A DNA stretch of 64,000 nucleotides from Desulfuromonadales bacterium (GTDB taxonomy: Bacteria; Desulfobacterota; Desulfuromonadia; Desulfuromonadales; Syntrophotaleaceae), in NCBI GenBank assembly GCA_013619105.1, contig JABXKU010000004.1, positions 1 to 64,000 of the forward strand, in the 5' to 3' direction. Made by a program: the position numbers and the translations under genes. A model generated the notes under the pieces. That model made no database searches and had not been told where the DNA came from. It saw nothing but the letters and a program-made list of their open reading frames with translations. Below are positions 9,208-18,041 of the stretch, in pieces. Numbering within the stretch: position 1 is the first letter of the stretch; the number at the start of each line of letters is the position of its first letter.

Positions 9208-11253
9208 TTATTGATTGCCGGTCTTGTCCTTGTTCTTTTTGGTGGCACCAGAAGAGAGGGCGCCTGCTTGAAACTCGGTCCATGCCGCTAGATTGTCTTG
9301 CTGACAGACCTTGAAGTTAGCTAGCAGCCCCTTTAATCGCTGGGCCTGGCTGAGCAGGGTTTCCGCTTGTGAAGTGGCTGGGACCTTGCTGGTAACGGCA
9401 ATTTCTGAGGCCAGTTCTGTGGCCTGACCAATTCCGGCAACAATCTTGCGCAGCGCAGTGGCCATCTGATCGGTCGATGGGCTGCCCACGCCGGAGGTAC
9501 CTTCGATGAGTTCTGCCGTATCTTTAGCTGTCCGTGCACTGCGGGCTGCCAGGGTACGTACCTCGTCCGCCACCTCTGCCAGGCTTGCGCAGGACTCGCT
9601 GCTACGGGTCGATTCCGACGCGGCGCTGAGGGTCAGCAGGTTGGTCTGAAAGGCGATCTCCTCGATTACTTTGATGATTTGAAAGATCTTGCCAGTGGCG
9701 GCGGGATCTTGGTCCGCGCTCGGCTTGGGCAGAACCGTTGGCGCGGTTGCCTCATCCGACATTGCGGCGGCACCCTGGGCCACCTGGTCGGCAATCCCCT
9801 GCACTTCTTGAATCAGGTCATTGAGGGCCAGATTGGCTTTGGCCAAAGGCGCGGCCAGCAGGCCCTTGGCCTGGAAGGTGAAGTCCCCTTGAGCCAGTTT
9901 TTCAAAGGTGGTCTGAATCTCCTGTTGCAGATCGTCGGCAAAGCTGTCCATGGCGCCGGCGATCTCGCCGATTTCATCGTGCCTGTCGAGGTTCAGTCGT
10001 TGGTCGAAACGGCCCTTTTTCAGGCCCTTGATCATCGCAGCGGTTTGTTTGAGCGGTTCGATAATATTGCGGGCCAGAATCAGCCCCGCTATCACCGCCA
10101 GCAGCATAACCGCCACGGCGACCGCCACCACAGAGCGGACGATCTCGATCAAGCCTTTGGCCACCGAAGCATGGGCTGTGTCCAGATCGTCTTCGTTAAA
10201 CACCGCTACCACAACCCAATCCCAAGGCTCATAATAGCTGATGGCGGCTATCCGTCGCCGGGGTTGAGCATCCCCCTCTTGCTGCAAGGTAAAGTGCTCA
10301 TAAGCCACCGGAATGGCCTGTTCGTCCCGGGTGTGCAATTGTTTGGCTTGGGCAATGATGTCGCGCATCACCAGGCGTTGATTGCTGCTGTCCTGCAAAT
10401 CCCACAGGCTGTTGCCTCGCAGGGCTGGATCGGGGCTGATCTGCAGTTGACCGAGATGGTCGCCGCTGCCGCCCAATACCTGCACATAGCCGGTTTGGCC
10501 TACCGCCATGGTACGGATCCCCAGGCGCAGACTGGGCACGTTCTCCTGCATCTCGCCCACATAGAGCATGCCTACCACTTTTTGACCCGTTGGGTCCCAG
10601 ATCGGCTCGTAGGCAGTCATGTACCAGGTATTGACAACAAAAGCGCGGCCGAAATAGGTTTCGCCAGCCAGTACCGCAGCGATGACTTCATTGGTCATAC
10701 CATCCGGTTGGCTCTGGGGGATAAAGGTGCCTATAGCCCGGCTGCCGTCCGCTTGTAGCACGTTGGTCGCCACCCGCAGCATATCCCCGGCTTCATTCAT
10801 GCGCTGAAAGACCGTTGCCGTGCCCCCCACCAGGGATTTGATTTCATCGACCAGTGGCGTCGGCGAGTCGGCCGTTAGGTTCTGGCCAAGCCAATCATTA
10901 CCAACCAGCATTTTCGGCAAGCTAAGGTGCATTGTCTGTTGGCTGAACTGATTGACCGCTTGCCAGTCCACCTGTTCCTCGGCGAACTTAATGCCGCCCT
11001 GCCGCTGCAGTAGATCATCGGCAACCCGAATATTATGGGAGACAGTTTCCTGGACTTCGGCGCGCATTACCTCGCACATCAGATGGACGTTACGTGCCAC
11101 CTTGCCGGCTTCTTGCCGAGCCTGTCCCTTGATGATCGCGCTCACCCGTTGGCCGATGCGTTTTTCTTGAAAACGGGTGATGCCGACGATGGCGCCGGTG
11201 GTCAGCAGTACCAGTGCCACGCCCAGGGCGGTTATCTTGCCTCGAATGGTCAT
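9208..11253 (-). CDS. Methyl-accepting chemotaxis protein with Cache-type sensor, HAMP and shortened, divergent signalling domain
   Basis: TM – Cache-like (VGGTATVFQRM…VGMLYVGE) – TM – HAMP – EEIAFQTNLLTLSAASESTRSSE…VADEVRTLA. Confidence 0.88.
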   Translation of the reverse strand: MTIRGKITALGVALVLLTTGAIVGITRFQEKRIGQRVSAIIKGQARQEAGKVARNVHLMCEVMRAEVQETVSHNIRVADDLLQRQGGIKFAEEQVDWQAVNQFSQQTMHLSLPKMLVGNDWLGQNLTADSPTPLVDEIKSLVGGTATVFQRMNEAGDMLRVATNVLQADGSRAIGTFIPQSQPDGMTNEVIAAVLAGETYFGRAFVVNTWYMTAYEPIWDPTGQKVVGMLYVGEMQENVPSLRLGIRTMAVGQTGYVQVLGGSGDHLGQLQISPDPALRGNSLWDLQDSSNQRLVMRDIIAQAKQLHTRDEQAIPVAYEHFTLQQEGDAQPRRRIAAISYYEPWDWVVVAVFNEDDLDTAHASVAKGLIEIVRSVVAVAVAVMLLAVIAGLILARNIIEPLKQTAAMIKGLKKGRFDQRLNLDRHDEIGEIAGAMDSFADDLQQEIQTTFEKLAQGDFTFQAKGLLAAPLAKANLALNDLIQEVQGIADQVAQGAAAMSDEATAPTVLPKPSADQDPAATGKIFQIIKVIEEIAFQTNLLTLSAASESTRSSESCASLAEVADEVRTLAARSARTAKDTAELIEGTSGVGSPSTDQMATALRKIVAGIGQATELASEIAVTSKVPATSQAETLLSQAQRLKGLLANFKVCQQDNLAAWTEFQAGALSSGATKKNKDKTGNQ

Positions 11254-11459
11254 GTATGCTCCAAAAAAATCTATTTTTCAACCAGATACAACCGACTACC
11301 CGCCGACATTAATCAAACGGACTTAGGATGTCAACGCGGAACACGATTTTGTAGTGGAGTGAAAGGCAAAGGGGGGATAAAGGGAAGGATTATAAGGGTA
11401 AATAGTGGTGAAAAGTCTCATTTGAAAGAGTGTTTCAGTATAAAAGTTCTTTGTGAATG

Positions 11460-11616
11460 ACTCAAGTCTCTTCTGGCGAAAATAGGACTGAACCCCTGCC
11501 TGGTAAAGATAGCGGCAGCTTGCCGGCTTTGTAAAAAGCTGGTGAAATCCGCCAGGGCTTTGGGGCAGCGGCTGTCCAGCATGGCTGCCATGGAGAATAC
11601 GATGGGGGCGTTGCCC
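11460..11616 (-). pseudogene. C-terminal remnant of a ModA-like periplasmic binding protein
   Basis: Minus-strand translation GNAPIVFSMAAMLDSRCPKALADFTSFLQSRQAAAIFTRQGFSPI aligns without gaps to the ModA C-terminus encoded at 15442-16233 (14/43 identical by hand). Confidence 0.6.
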
Positions 11617-12786
11617 TCAGGCCGATATGGTCGATTTGGCGCAGAGGATCCTGTCCATAGTGCGGAGTAAGGCGTCGATGTCCGCCGCCGTATTGAATAA
11701 CCCCGGGCTGACTCGAAGGGTGCCGGCAGGTAGGGTGCCGATGCTGCGGTGGGCATCGGGGGCGCAGTGCAGGCCGGTGCGGATACAGATATCGTGTTCG
11801 ACGTCGAGGAGAAAGCCGATCTCCGAAGGATCCTGGCCCGCGAGGCTGAAAGAGAGCAGGCCGCCCTGGGGCTGAACTTGGCTCGGGCCATGGATTCGAA
11901 TACCGGGCAGGCGGCTTAAGCCGAAAAACAACTGCTCCAGTAAAGCGCTCTTGTGCCGGCGGATTTGTTCCAGGCCATGGCTGCGGACAAATTCGATGCC
12001 GGCCTGCAGGCCGGCCAGGGCTTGGGTGTTAAGGGTGCCGTACTCCAGACGTTCGGGCAATTCCTCTGGCATCAATGGCGAGGCGGAGTTCCCCCCGGTG
12101 CCGCCGTAGATGAGTGGTGTTGGCTGCAGGCCTTCGACCAAATAGAGAAAGCCCGTACCCGCTGGGCCGAGCAGACCTTTGTGACCCGCTGCGGCGAGCA
12201 GGTCGATGCCCATGCTTTGTACGTCAATGGGCAGCAGGCCAGCGCTCTGGGCGGCATCGACCATGAACAATACACCCTGTTGCCGGCACCAGGGGCCGAT
12301 CTCCTCGATGGGCTGGATGCTGCCGGTGACGTTGGAACAGTGGCTGAGGACCACCATTCGGGCGATTTTCCCGCCGTTGGTGACGGCTTCGCGGATGGCG
12401 GCCGCTGACACCTGTCCGGTGGTGTTGGCAGGCACCCGCTCGATCTCGATGCCGCGACTCTCCAGGACCTGTAGCGGTCGACTGACGGCGTTGTGTTCCA
12501 TCGTGGTGCTGATCACTCGGTCGCCAGGCCGCAGCAGGCCGAACAGGGCCAGGTTGATGGCCTCGGTGGCGTTGGCGGTGAAGACCACCCGGCTCGGATC
12601 GGGGATATTGAAGAATTCGGCCACTGTTTCCCGCACCTCGTAGACCAGGCGTCCCGCCTCCAGGGCCAGGCTGTAGCTGCCACGGCCAGGGCTGATGGCG
12701 AGTTGGCGGCCGGTTTGGTCTAGGGCGTGATAAACGCTTTCGGGCTTAGGAAAGGTAGTGGCGGCGTTGTCGAGATAGATGGCCAT
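11617..12786 (-). CDS. Class V aminotransferase / cysteine-desulfurase family protein
   Basis: YLDNAATTFPKP, TMEHNAVSRPL, VDAAQSAG, GHKGLLGPAGTGFLY (PLP Lys) motifs. Confidence 0.92.
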   Translation of the reverse strand: MAIYLDNAATTFPKPESVYHALDQTGRQLAISPGRGSYSLALEAGRLVYEVRETVAEFFNIPDPSRVVFTANATEAINLALFGLLRPGDRVISTTMEHNAVSRPLQVLESRGIEIERVPANTTGQVSAAAIREAVTNGGKIARMVVLSHCSNVTGSIQPIEEIGPWCRQQGVLFMVDAAQSAGLLPIDVQSMGIDLLAAAGHKGLLGPAGTGFLYLVEGLQPTPLIYGGTGGNSASPLMPEELPERLEYGTLNTQALAGLQAGIEFVRSHGLEQIRRHKSALLEQLFFGLSRLPGIRIHGPSQVQPQGGLLSFSLAGQDPSEIGFLLDVEHDICIRTGLHCAPDAHRSIGTLPAGTLRVSPGLFNTAADIDALLRTMDRILCAKSTISA

Positions 12787-12800
12787 CTGAGAGTTCTCCG

Positions 12801-13073
12801 CTATTCGTTTTCGCTGGTTAGTTCCAGGGCGCTCAGAAGTCCCTGATGTTTGCCGTACAGGCGACGGGGTGTCAGATTTGCTGCGGCCAGTTCGTTAAAG
12901 ATGGCTGTCTGTTCAGTGGCGGCAAAGCGCAAGGCCAGGGCGCAACATTCGGCCACTTGGCGTGGGGCTGGAATCAGCTGGCAGACCAAGCCGGCTTTTC
13001 GCAAAAGTTTCTCCGCCTTCATCACCCGGGTTGGAGAGTTGAACAGGACAATGCGGTCACCGTCGGCAATCAT
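12801..13073 (-). CDS. DUF3343 protein (putative Se/S carrier-like)
   Basis: IVLFNSPTRVMKAEKLLRKAGL…IPAPRQVAECCALALRF. Confidence 0.8.
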   Translation of the reverse strand: MIADGDRIVLFNSPTRVMKAEKLLRKAGLVCQLIPAPRQVAECCALALRFAATEQTAIFNELAAANLTPRRLYGKHQGLLSALELTSENE

Positions 13074-13076
13074 CGC

Positions 13077-13823
13077 TTAGCTTCCAAGGGGACAGAGTCG
13101 CGGCAGGTCGAGCAGGGCGGCCACTCCAGAAAGGGTGTTGCCAAAAAAGACCAGAGGCTTGTCGGCAGCCGTAAAACGTTTCAACAGGTCGTTTATCGAG
13201 CCGTTGACCACCGATGATCCGGTGGCGACGCCGACTTGGCACCAGTCGATCATCCGCTGCAGATCCTTTTCGCCGTCCCAGATGGTGACGCCGAAGCGCT
13301 CTTGGCCGACATTGTCTTGGTTAAGATCTAAAACCCTGATCCGGGAGGTGCCAAAGCCGTCGCCCATGGCCTCGAGAATCGCGGGCTGCAGGCCAATGAG
13401 GCCGTAACAGGCCACGCCGAACCGCTCGTACAGTAGGTTGGTAAATTCCTCTCCGCAACGGGTCGGCTCGTCGTTTCGGCAGTGAATGGTACCCGTCGCC
13501 AGATCGAGCCGGCGCAACACAGCATTGAGGCCGGAAGTGAAGATCGCCCGCCGACCGGTATCGGTTAAATCCAGGTGCAACAACTCATCGAGACTGCCAA
13601 GCCAATCGCTCGGATGGTCAGTGAACGCCTGACCCGTGGCTCCGTCGAAGTCGGCCTCGATGACTCTTTCTTTGCCCTTTTTGATGACAAATTCTTCGGA
13701 AGCCTCAGCACCGATCGCCTCGTCGGGAGTCAGACAGCGCACCGTCACCTGTTGGTTCGGATCCAGGTTGTGCTCGGCGCAAATGTTAACCAACTGTTGT
13801 TGAGCTTGTTCTAAAACGTCCAT
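13077..13823 (-). CDS. DUF364 domain protein (putative heavy-metal chelatase-like)
   Basis: Rossmann-like architecture with FGVACYGLIGLQPAI…VATGSSVVNGSI…FFGNTLSGVAALL. Confidence 0.65.
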   Translation of the reverse strand: MDVLEQAQQQLVNICAEHNLDPNQQVTVRCLTPDEAIGAEASEEFVIKKGKERVIEADFDGATGQAFTDHPSDWLGSLDELLHLDLTDTGRRAIFTSGLNAVLRRLDLATGTIHCRNDEPTRCGEEFTNLLYERFGVACYGLIGLQPAILEAMGDGFGTSRIRVLDLNQDNVGQERFGVTIWDGEKDLQRMIDWCQVGVATGSSVVNGSINDLLKRFTAADKPLVFFGNTLSGVAALLDLPRLCPLGS

Positions 13824-13842
13824 ATCTATTCTCCTGTTCAGG

Positions 13843-14550
13843 TCAAACCGAGACGGTCTGTACCCCGCTTTCAGTCAGCGGTTGCTGCCAGGTGGGTTGC
13901 AGATTCGGTCGGCCAGCCTCGAGATAAATAACCTGGTCGGCCAGCGCCTCTAGTTCATGGGGGCAATGGGTGACCAGCACAAAGGGGATCTGCCAGGTAC
14001 GCTGCAACTGTTTCAGTTCTTGCTGCAGTGTTTGGCGAATCTGGTTGTCGAGGGCTGACAGAGGTTCGTCGAGAAGCAGTAACTCAGGCTCCACCATCAG
14101 TGCTCGGGCCAGGGCTACCCGCTGCCGCTCTCCACCCGAAAGTTGAGCCGGGTAGCGATCTTGCAGGTGGATGATTTTCAGGGTGTCGAGGGTCTCGCGG
14201 ACACTCATTCGGTAGCCGCGTTTCTTTTTACAGCGGTGCGGGCCGGGGGGCAGGCCAAACAGCACGTTGTCCTTGACCGTCATATGAGGGAACAGAGCAT
14301 AGTCCTGAAAGACATAGCCGATGCGCCGGGACCGGGCTGGTACGTTGATTCCCTGTTGCTGGCAGAAGAAGATCCGTTCACCAAGGGTAATGCGTCCTCC
14401 AGACGGTTTTCGCAGGCCGGCCAGGCAGTTGAGAATGGTGCTTTTGCCCGAACCGGAGGGGCCGAACAGTACTAGGATACCGTTGTCGAACTGCAGGTCG
14501 ATATCGATAGCGAAAGCGGGCAGTTCCTTACGAATGGATGCGTTGAGCAT
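13843..14550 (-). CDS. modC: Molybdate-type ABC transporter ATPase
   Basis: GPSGSGKST Walker A, LSGGERQRVALARAL signature, LLLLDEPLSALD; adjacent to modB and modA. Confidence 0.92.
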   Translation of the reverse strand: MLNASIRKELPAFAIDIDLQFDNGILVLFGPSGSGKSTILNCLAGLRKPSGGRITLGERIFFCQQQGINVPARSRRIGYVFQDYALFPHMTVKDNVLFGLPPGPHRCKKKRGYRMSVRETLDTLKIIHLQDRYPAQLSGGERQRVALARALMVEPELLLLDEPLSALDNQIRQTLQQELKQLQRTWQIPFVLVTHCPHELEALADQVIYLEAGRPNLQPTWQQPLTESGVQTVSV

Positions 14551-15229
14551 TGGAATCGCCTCCTTGTTGCCAAATTTCGATTTTTTTGCGCGACCAGAGG
14601 TTTAGCCAGAACAGGGCCGCGATGGACAGGCCGGTGATGACCAGCACCAGGTTGCGGGCCAGAATGTTGTCGCCGGTTTCTACCGCAAAGTAGATGGCCA
14701 GAGGAATGGTTTGAGTTTTGCCGGGAATGTTGCCGGCCACCATCAGGGTGGCGCCGAATTCTCCCAGGGCGCGAGCGAAGGACAGCACTAGTCCGGCCAG
14801 CAGTCCGGGGTAGGCCAGGGGCAGGGTGACCCGCAGAAAAACTCGCCCTTCGTTGCTGCCTAGGGTGCGGGCGGCCTGTTCCAGGGAAGCGTCGACACTG
14901 GCAAAGGCCGCCTTGGCGCTCTGGTACATGAGAGGAAAAGAAACCACCGCGGCGGCGATGATGGCTGCCCACCAGGTGAAGACGATCTGCCAGTCGAACC
15001 AGTCAAGTAATAGCCGACCGAGCAGGCCGCGCTTACCGAGCAGTATCAGCAGGCCGTAACCGAGTACCGTTGGCGGCAGCACCATGGGCAAAATGATGCA
15101 TGATTCAAGCAGGTTCTTGCCGGCAAAGGTGCGCCGGGCCAGCACACGAGCCAACAGGGTGGCCAACACCGCAACGATGGCCACGGCAATCAGAGCCACC
15201 TTTAGAGACAGCAGTATCGGTTCGATCAT
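14528..15229 (-). CDS. modB: Molybdate ABC transporter permease
   Basis: Multi-TM permease with LPMVLPPTVLGYGLL and EFGATLMVAGNIPGKTQT motifs. Confidence 0.94.
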   Translation of the reverse strand: MIEPILLSLKVALIAVAIVAVLATLLARVLARRTFAGKNLLESCIILPMVLPPTVLGYGLLILLGKRGLLGRLLLDWFDWQIVFTWWAAIIAAAVVSFPLMYQSAKAAFASVDASLEQAARTLGSNEGRVFLRVTLPLAYPGLLAGLVLSFARALGEFGATLMVAGNIPGKTQTIPLAIYFAVETGDNILARNLVLVITGLSIAALFWLNLWSRKKIEIWQQGGDSNAQRIHS

Positions 15230-15441
15230 GAATTTGTCCTTTGGAGTCGCGTGATTTCAGTGTGCAAATAGTTGCACCACAGAGCTGAAACTATTCACCT
15301 GAGAGGGTGCGAAGAAAACTCTGCAGTATTTCCCCTAATGTCTTGTCCGTCTCTGCAGCTCATGCCTTTAACGGTCTGGTTTTCTACTGAATCATGAAGC
15401 TGCTGTTGAGCCGACCTCATACTCCTTTTGTCGCTGCTCGC

Positions 15442-16233
15442 TCAGGGTTGGTTCTGTAACGGCATGAAACGGTACTTGGCGAACACCTTGCCCGCCTCAT
15501 CGCTTCGCAGAAAATCAAGAAACTGTTGGGCTTCGGCCGGATGTTTGCCGTCCGCAACCAGAGCTGCGGGGTAGATAATGGGGGCATGACTCTTTATTGG
15601 TGCCTCTGCTGCAATCACCGCGCTTTGCAGTTTCAGGGTGTCGGTACGGTAGACCAAGCCCGCGTCTGCATTACCCGAATCGACATAGACCAGCACTGCG
15701 CGAACATTCTTAGCCAGCACCAGGCGTTTCTCTAAGGGCTGCCAAAGGTCGAGGCTGACCAAAGTCTGCTTGCCATAACGGCCGGCGGGAACCGATTCAG
15801 GGTGGCCGATGGCAAAGTTGTCAGCGTGTTCTTGCAGGTCGCCAAAACCCTTGATTTGCTGTTGCTTCTCTCTGGCTACAACCAGCACCAGGGTATTGCC
15901 GAGCAGGTCGCAGCGGCTCTCCTTGACGATCAGGCCCTGGGTCTCCAGCGCGTCCATCTGTTTCTGGCCGGCGGACAGGAAAACCTCAGCCGGAGCTCCT
16001 TGCTCGATCTGTTTCTGCAAGGCTCCTGAGGAGGCAAAATTGATCTCCAACTCAATTTTTGGGTGTTGCACTTCGTAAATCTGCTGTAGGGCGGTTACTG
16101 CATCCTTCAGGCTCATGGCAGCGCAGATCGGTAGGGTGGTGCGGTTGCCAGCCATGGCGGTGTGGGGTAGGAACGCTACTAAAAGGGTCAGGAGTAGCAG
16201 GCTGCGGAAGTATAGGATCGCTAGATTTTTCAT
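15442..16233 (-). CDS. modA: Molybdate ABC transporter substrate-binding protein
   Basis: Signal peptide; AAMSLKDAVTAL, FASSGALQKQIEQGAPAEVFLSA motifs. Confidence 0.94.
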   Translation of the reverse strand: MKNLAILYFRSLLLLTLLVAFLPHTAMAGNRTTLPICAAMSLKDAVTALQQIYEVQHPKIELEINFASSGALQKQIEQGAPAEVFLSAGQKQMDALETQGLIVKESRCDLLGNTLVLVVAREKQQQIKGFGDLQEHADNFAIGHPESVPAGRYGKQTLVSLDLWQPLEKRLVLAKNVRAVLVYVDSGNADAGLVYRTDTLKLQSAVIAAEAPIKSHAPIIYPAALVADGKHPAEAQQFLDFLRSDEAGKVFAKYRFMPLQNQP

Positions 16234-16244
16234 CAGAAAATTTC

Positions 16245-16892
16245 CTAATTGAAAAGGGGGCTCGGTTGGGGGGCCACGGGCAGGTTGATAGCTTTTACTT
16301 CCAGCGCGGTCCCACGGCGCTCAATAATGTTGAGGCAGCCGAAGGGCTGCGGCAGAGCGAACAGTTCGTCAAGGGGACGGCCTAACAGGTGGCAGAGGAT
16401 GGCCCGGTTAACCCCGGCATGGGCAACGAGCACCACCGCTCCCCGCTCCCCGTCGATTAGTTCTAGAAAGGCCGGTACTACCCGAGTCTGCAGGTCGGCG
16501 AAGCTCTCACCGCCTGGAGGGCGGAAATAGATCAGGTTCTCGCCCCGTTGACGATACTCCTCGGGGTGGTATTGGCGGATTTTGGCCTGGGGGCGCCCAT
16601 CCCAATAGCCGAGTTTGATCTCTCGCAACAGCGGCTTGCTACGAATGCCTTTACCTTGCGGTCCGGCGATGATGCGAGCTGTCTCCTGGCAGCGCTTAAG
16701 GTCGCTGGCGTAGACTCTCTGAAAGGGGATCTCTGCCATATGCTTGCGCAGGGCTCGGGCCTGGGCGCGCCCCTTGGCGTTGAGGGACAGATCCACTTGG
16801 CCAATATAGCGCTTGATCTCATCTCGCCGGCAATCGCCATGACGGATCAGGTAGAGGGTGCAGTGATCCTCTTCAAGCGTTGGTGTGGTCAT
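16245..16892 (-). CDS. Histidine phosphatase (phosphoglycerate-mutase-like) family protein
   Basis: LYLIRHGDCRRDE (RHG) and VLVAHAGVNRA motifs. Confidence 0.88.
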   Translation of the reverse strand: MTTPTLEEDHCTLYLIRHGDCRRDEIKRYIGQVDLSLNAKGRAQARALRKHMAEIPFQRVYASDLKRCQETARIIAGPQGKGIRSKPLLREIKLGYWDGRPQAKIRQYHPEEYRQRGENLIYFRPPGGESFADLQTRVVPAFLELIDGERGAVVLVAHAGVNRAILCHLLGRPLDELFALPQPFGCLNIIERRGTALEVKAINLPVAPQPSPLFN

Positions 16893-16898
16893 GGTGAT

Positions 16899-18041
16899 TT
16901 ATCCTTTCGCTGCGAAGGATGGCAGCGGGTGCAGCATTTGTTCCAGGGCGGTTCCGGTCAGCTGCTCTACTTTTTGCTGTATCTGCCGAGCGGCGGCCAG
17001 GCGGCGGCGCATGGCCATGAAGGGACCTGTTTGACCGGCAAAGCATCTGAGCTTCGGTGCGAAGCGTTCTTCCAAGGTGACACAACGGTCACCCGCGGTC
17101 AGTTTGTCAGCCAAGTAGAGAATTTCCGTCGCGCTCAGATCAAAATTTGGCTGTGGCACCAGATCCATATGTTGTTGGATCAGTGCGGCAACTTGGGGAA
17201 AACCCAGCCGGTGCAGCTCCGCAGCTCCAACTGTGGCGTGATGGGGCTGGTTGCGCCGACAGTCGTGGAGCAGGGCTGCGGCCTGTAACAGCTCCCGGTT
17301 CACATCTCCGCCGGATTCGTTGATCGCCGCTGCAACACGATCAGCCACCTGCGCGACTTGTTGACAGTGAGCGATGATCCCCTTGTGGCAGGAAAATTTG
17401 TGAATCATTAGATGAGCGCACTCCCGTGGCGAGGGAAGTTGATAGTTGCGCCAGCGGTGACACAGGTAGTCGTAATCGGTCGGGGTGTCCATATCGAGCA
17501 CGGTATGCTCATCGGCCACCTCAACCTCTAGAATATCTTCCTCATAGGGCAGCAGTAGGGCTTTAAGGCCACCGGTTCCGTCTCCGCTAAGGATGGTTTC
17601 TCGGTAGCTAGTACTGATCAGCGGTGGGTGGCCCCGTTTGCCAAAAAACAGCGGATGGATAATACCCCGGTCACTCTCCTGCCGAGCCCGAATGAGCTGT
17701 GGCAGGGTTCGATCCCGGACCAGGGGCATGTCGACGGGCTGCAAGAAGAAGGCGTCAATATGATTCGGCATGGCCTGCAGGGCGCATTGTATCGAGGTGA
17801 ACATCCCCGCTTGATACTTCTGGTTGAAGGTTTCATTGACCTTTAGCTGTTGCAGCAGCGGTTGCAGGTCAGCGGCTCGGTGGCCGGTTACCACCTGCAG
17901 ATGGGCGACCTTGGCCCGCTGAAACAGACCGACCGTCCTTTCCAGAGCGGCCTTGTCCCCCAGAGGCAGCAACGGCTTGAAATCACCCATGCGCGTCGAA
18001 CAACCGGCGGCCAGCACGATGGCGGCAATCGATTCAGTCAT
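16899..18041 (-). CDS. MobA/MocA-like nucleotidyltransferase fused to HD domain (DVU_1551-type)
   Basis: IVLAAGCSTRMGDFKPLLPLG nucleotidyltransferase motif; C-terminal HD region (LLQAAALLHDCRRN). Confidence 0.85.
   Translation of the reverse strand: MTESIAAIVLAAGCSTRMGDFKPLLPLGDKAALERTVGLFQRAKVAHLQVVTGHRAADLQPLLQQLKVNETFNQKYQAGMFTSIQCALQAMPNHIDAFFLQPVDMPLVRDRTLPQLIRARQESDRGIIHPLFFGKRGHPPLISTSYRETILSGDGTGGLKALLLPYEEDILEVEVADEHTVLDMDTPTDYDYLCHRWRNYQLPSPRECAHLMIHKFSCHKGIIAHCQQVAQVADRVAAAINESGGDVNRELLQAAALLHDCRRNQPHHATVGAAELHRLGFPQVAALIQQHMDLVPQPNFDLSATEILYLADKLTAGDRCVTLEERFAPKLRCFAGQTGPFMAMRRRLAAARQIQQKVEQLTGTALEQMLHPLPSFAAKG

Noticed and set aside
9679-10758. 359-aa plus-strand ORF antisense to the chemoreceptor
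   Set aside because: Antisense shadow ORF of the MCP; no family resemblance.
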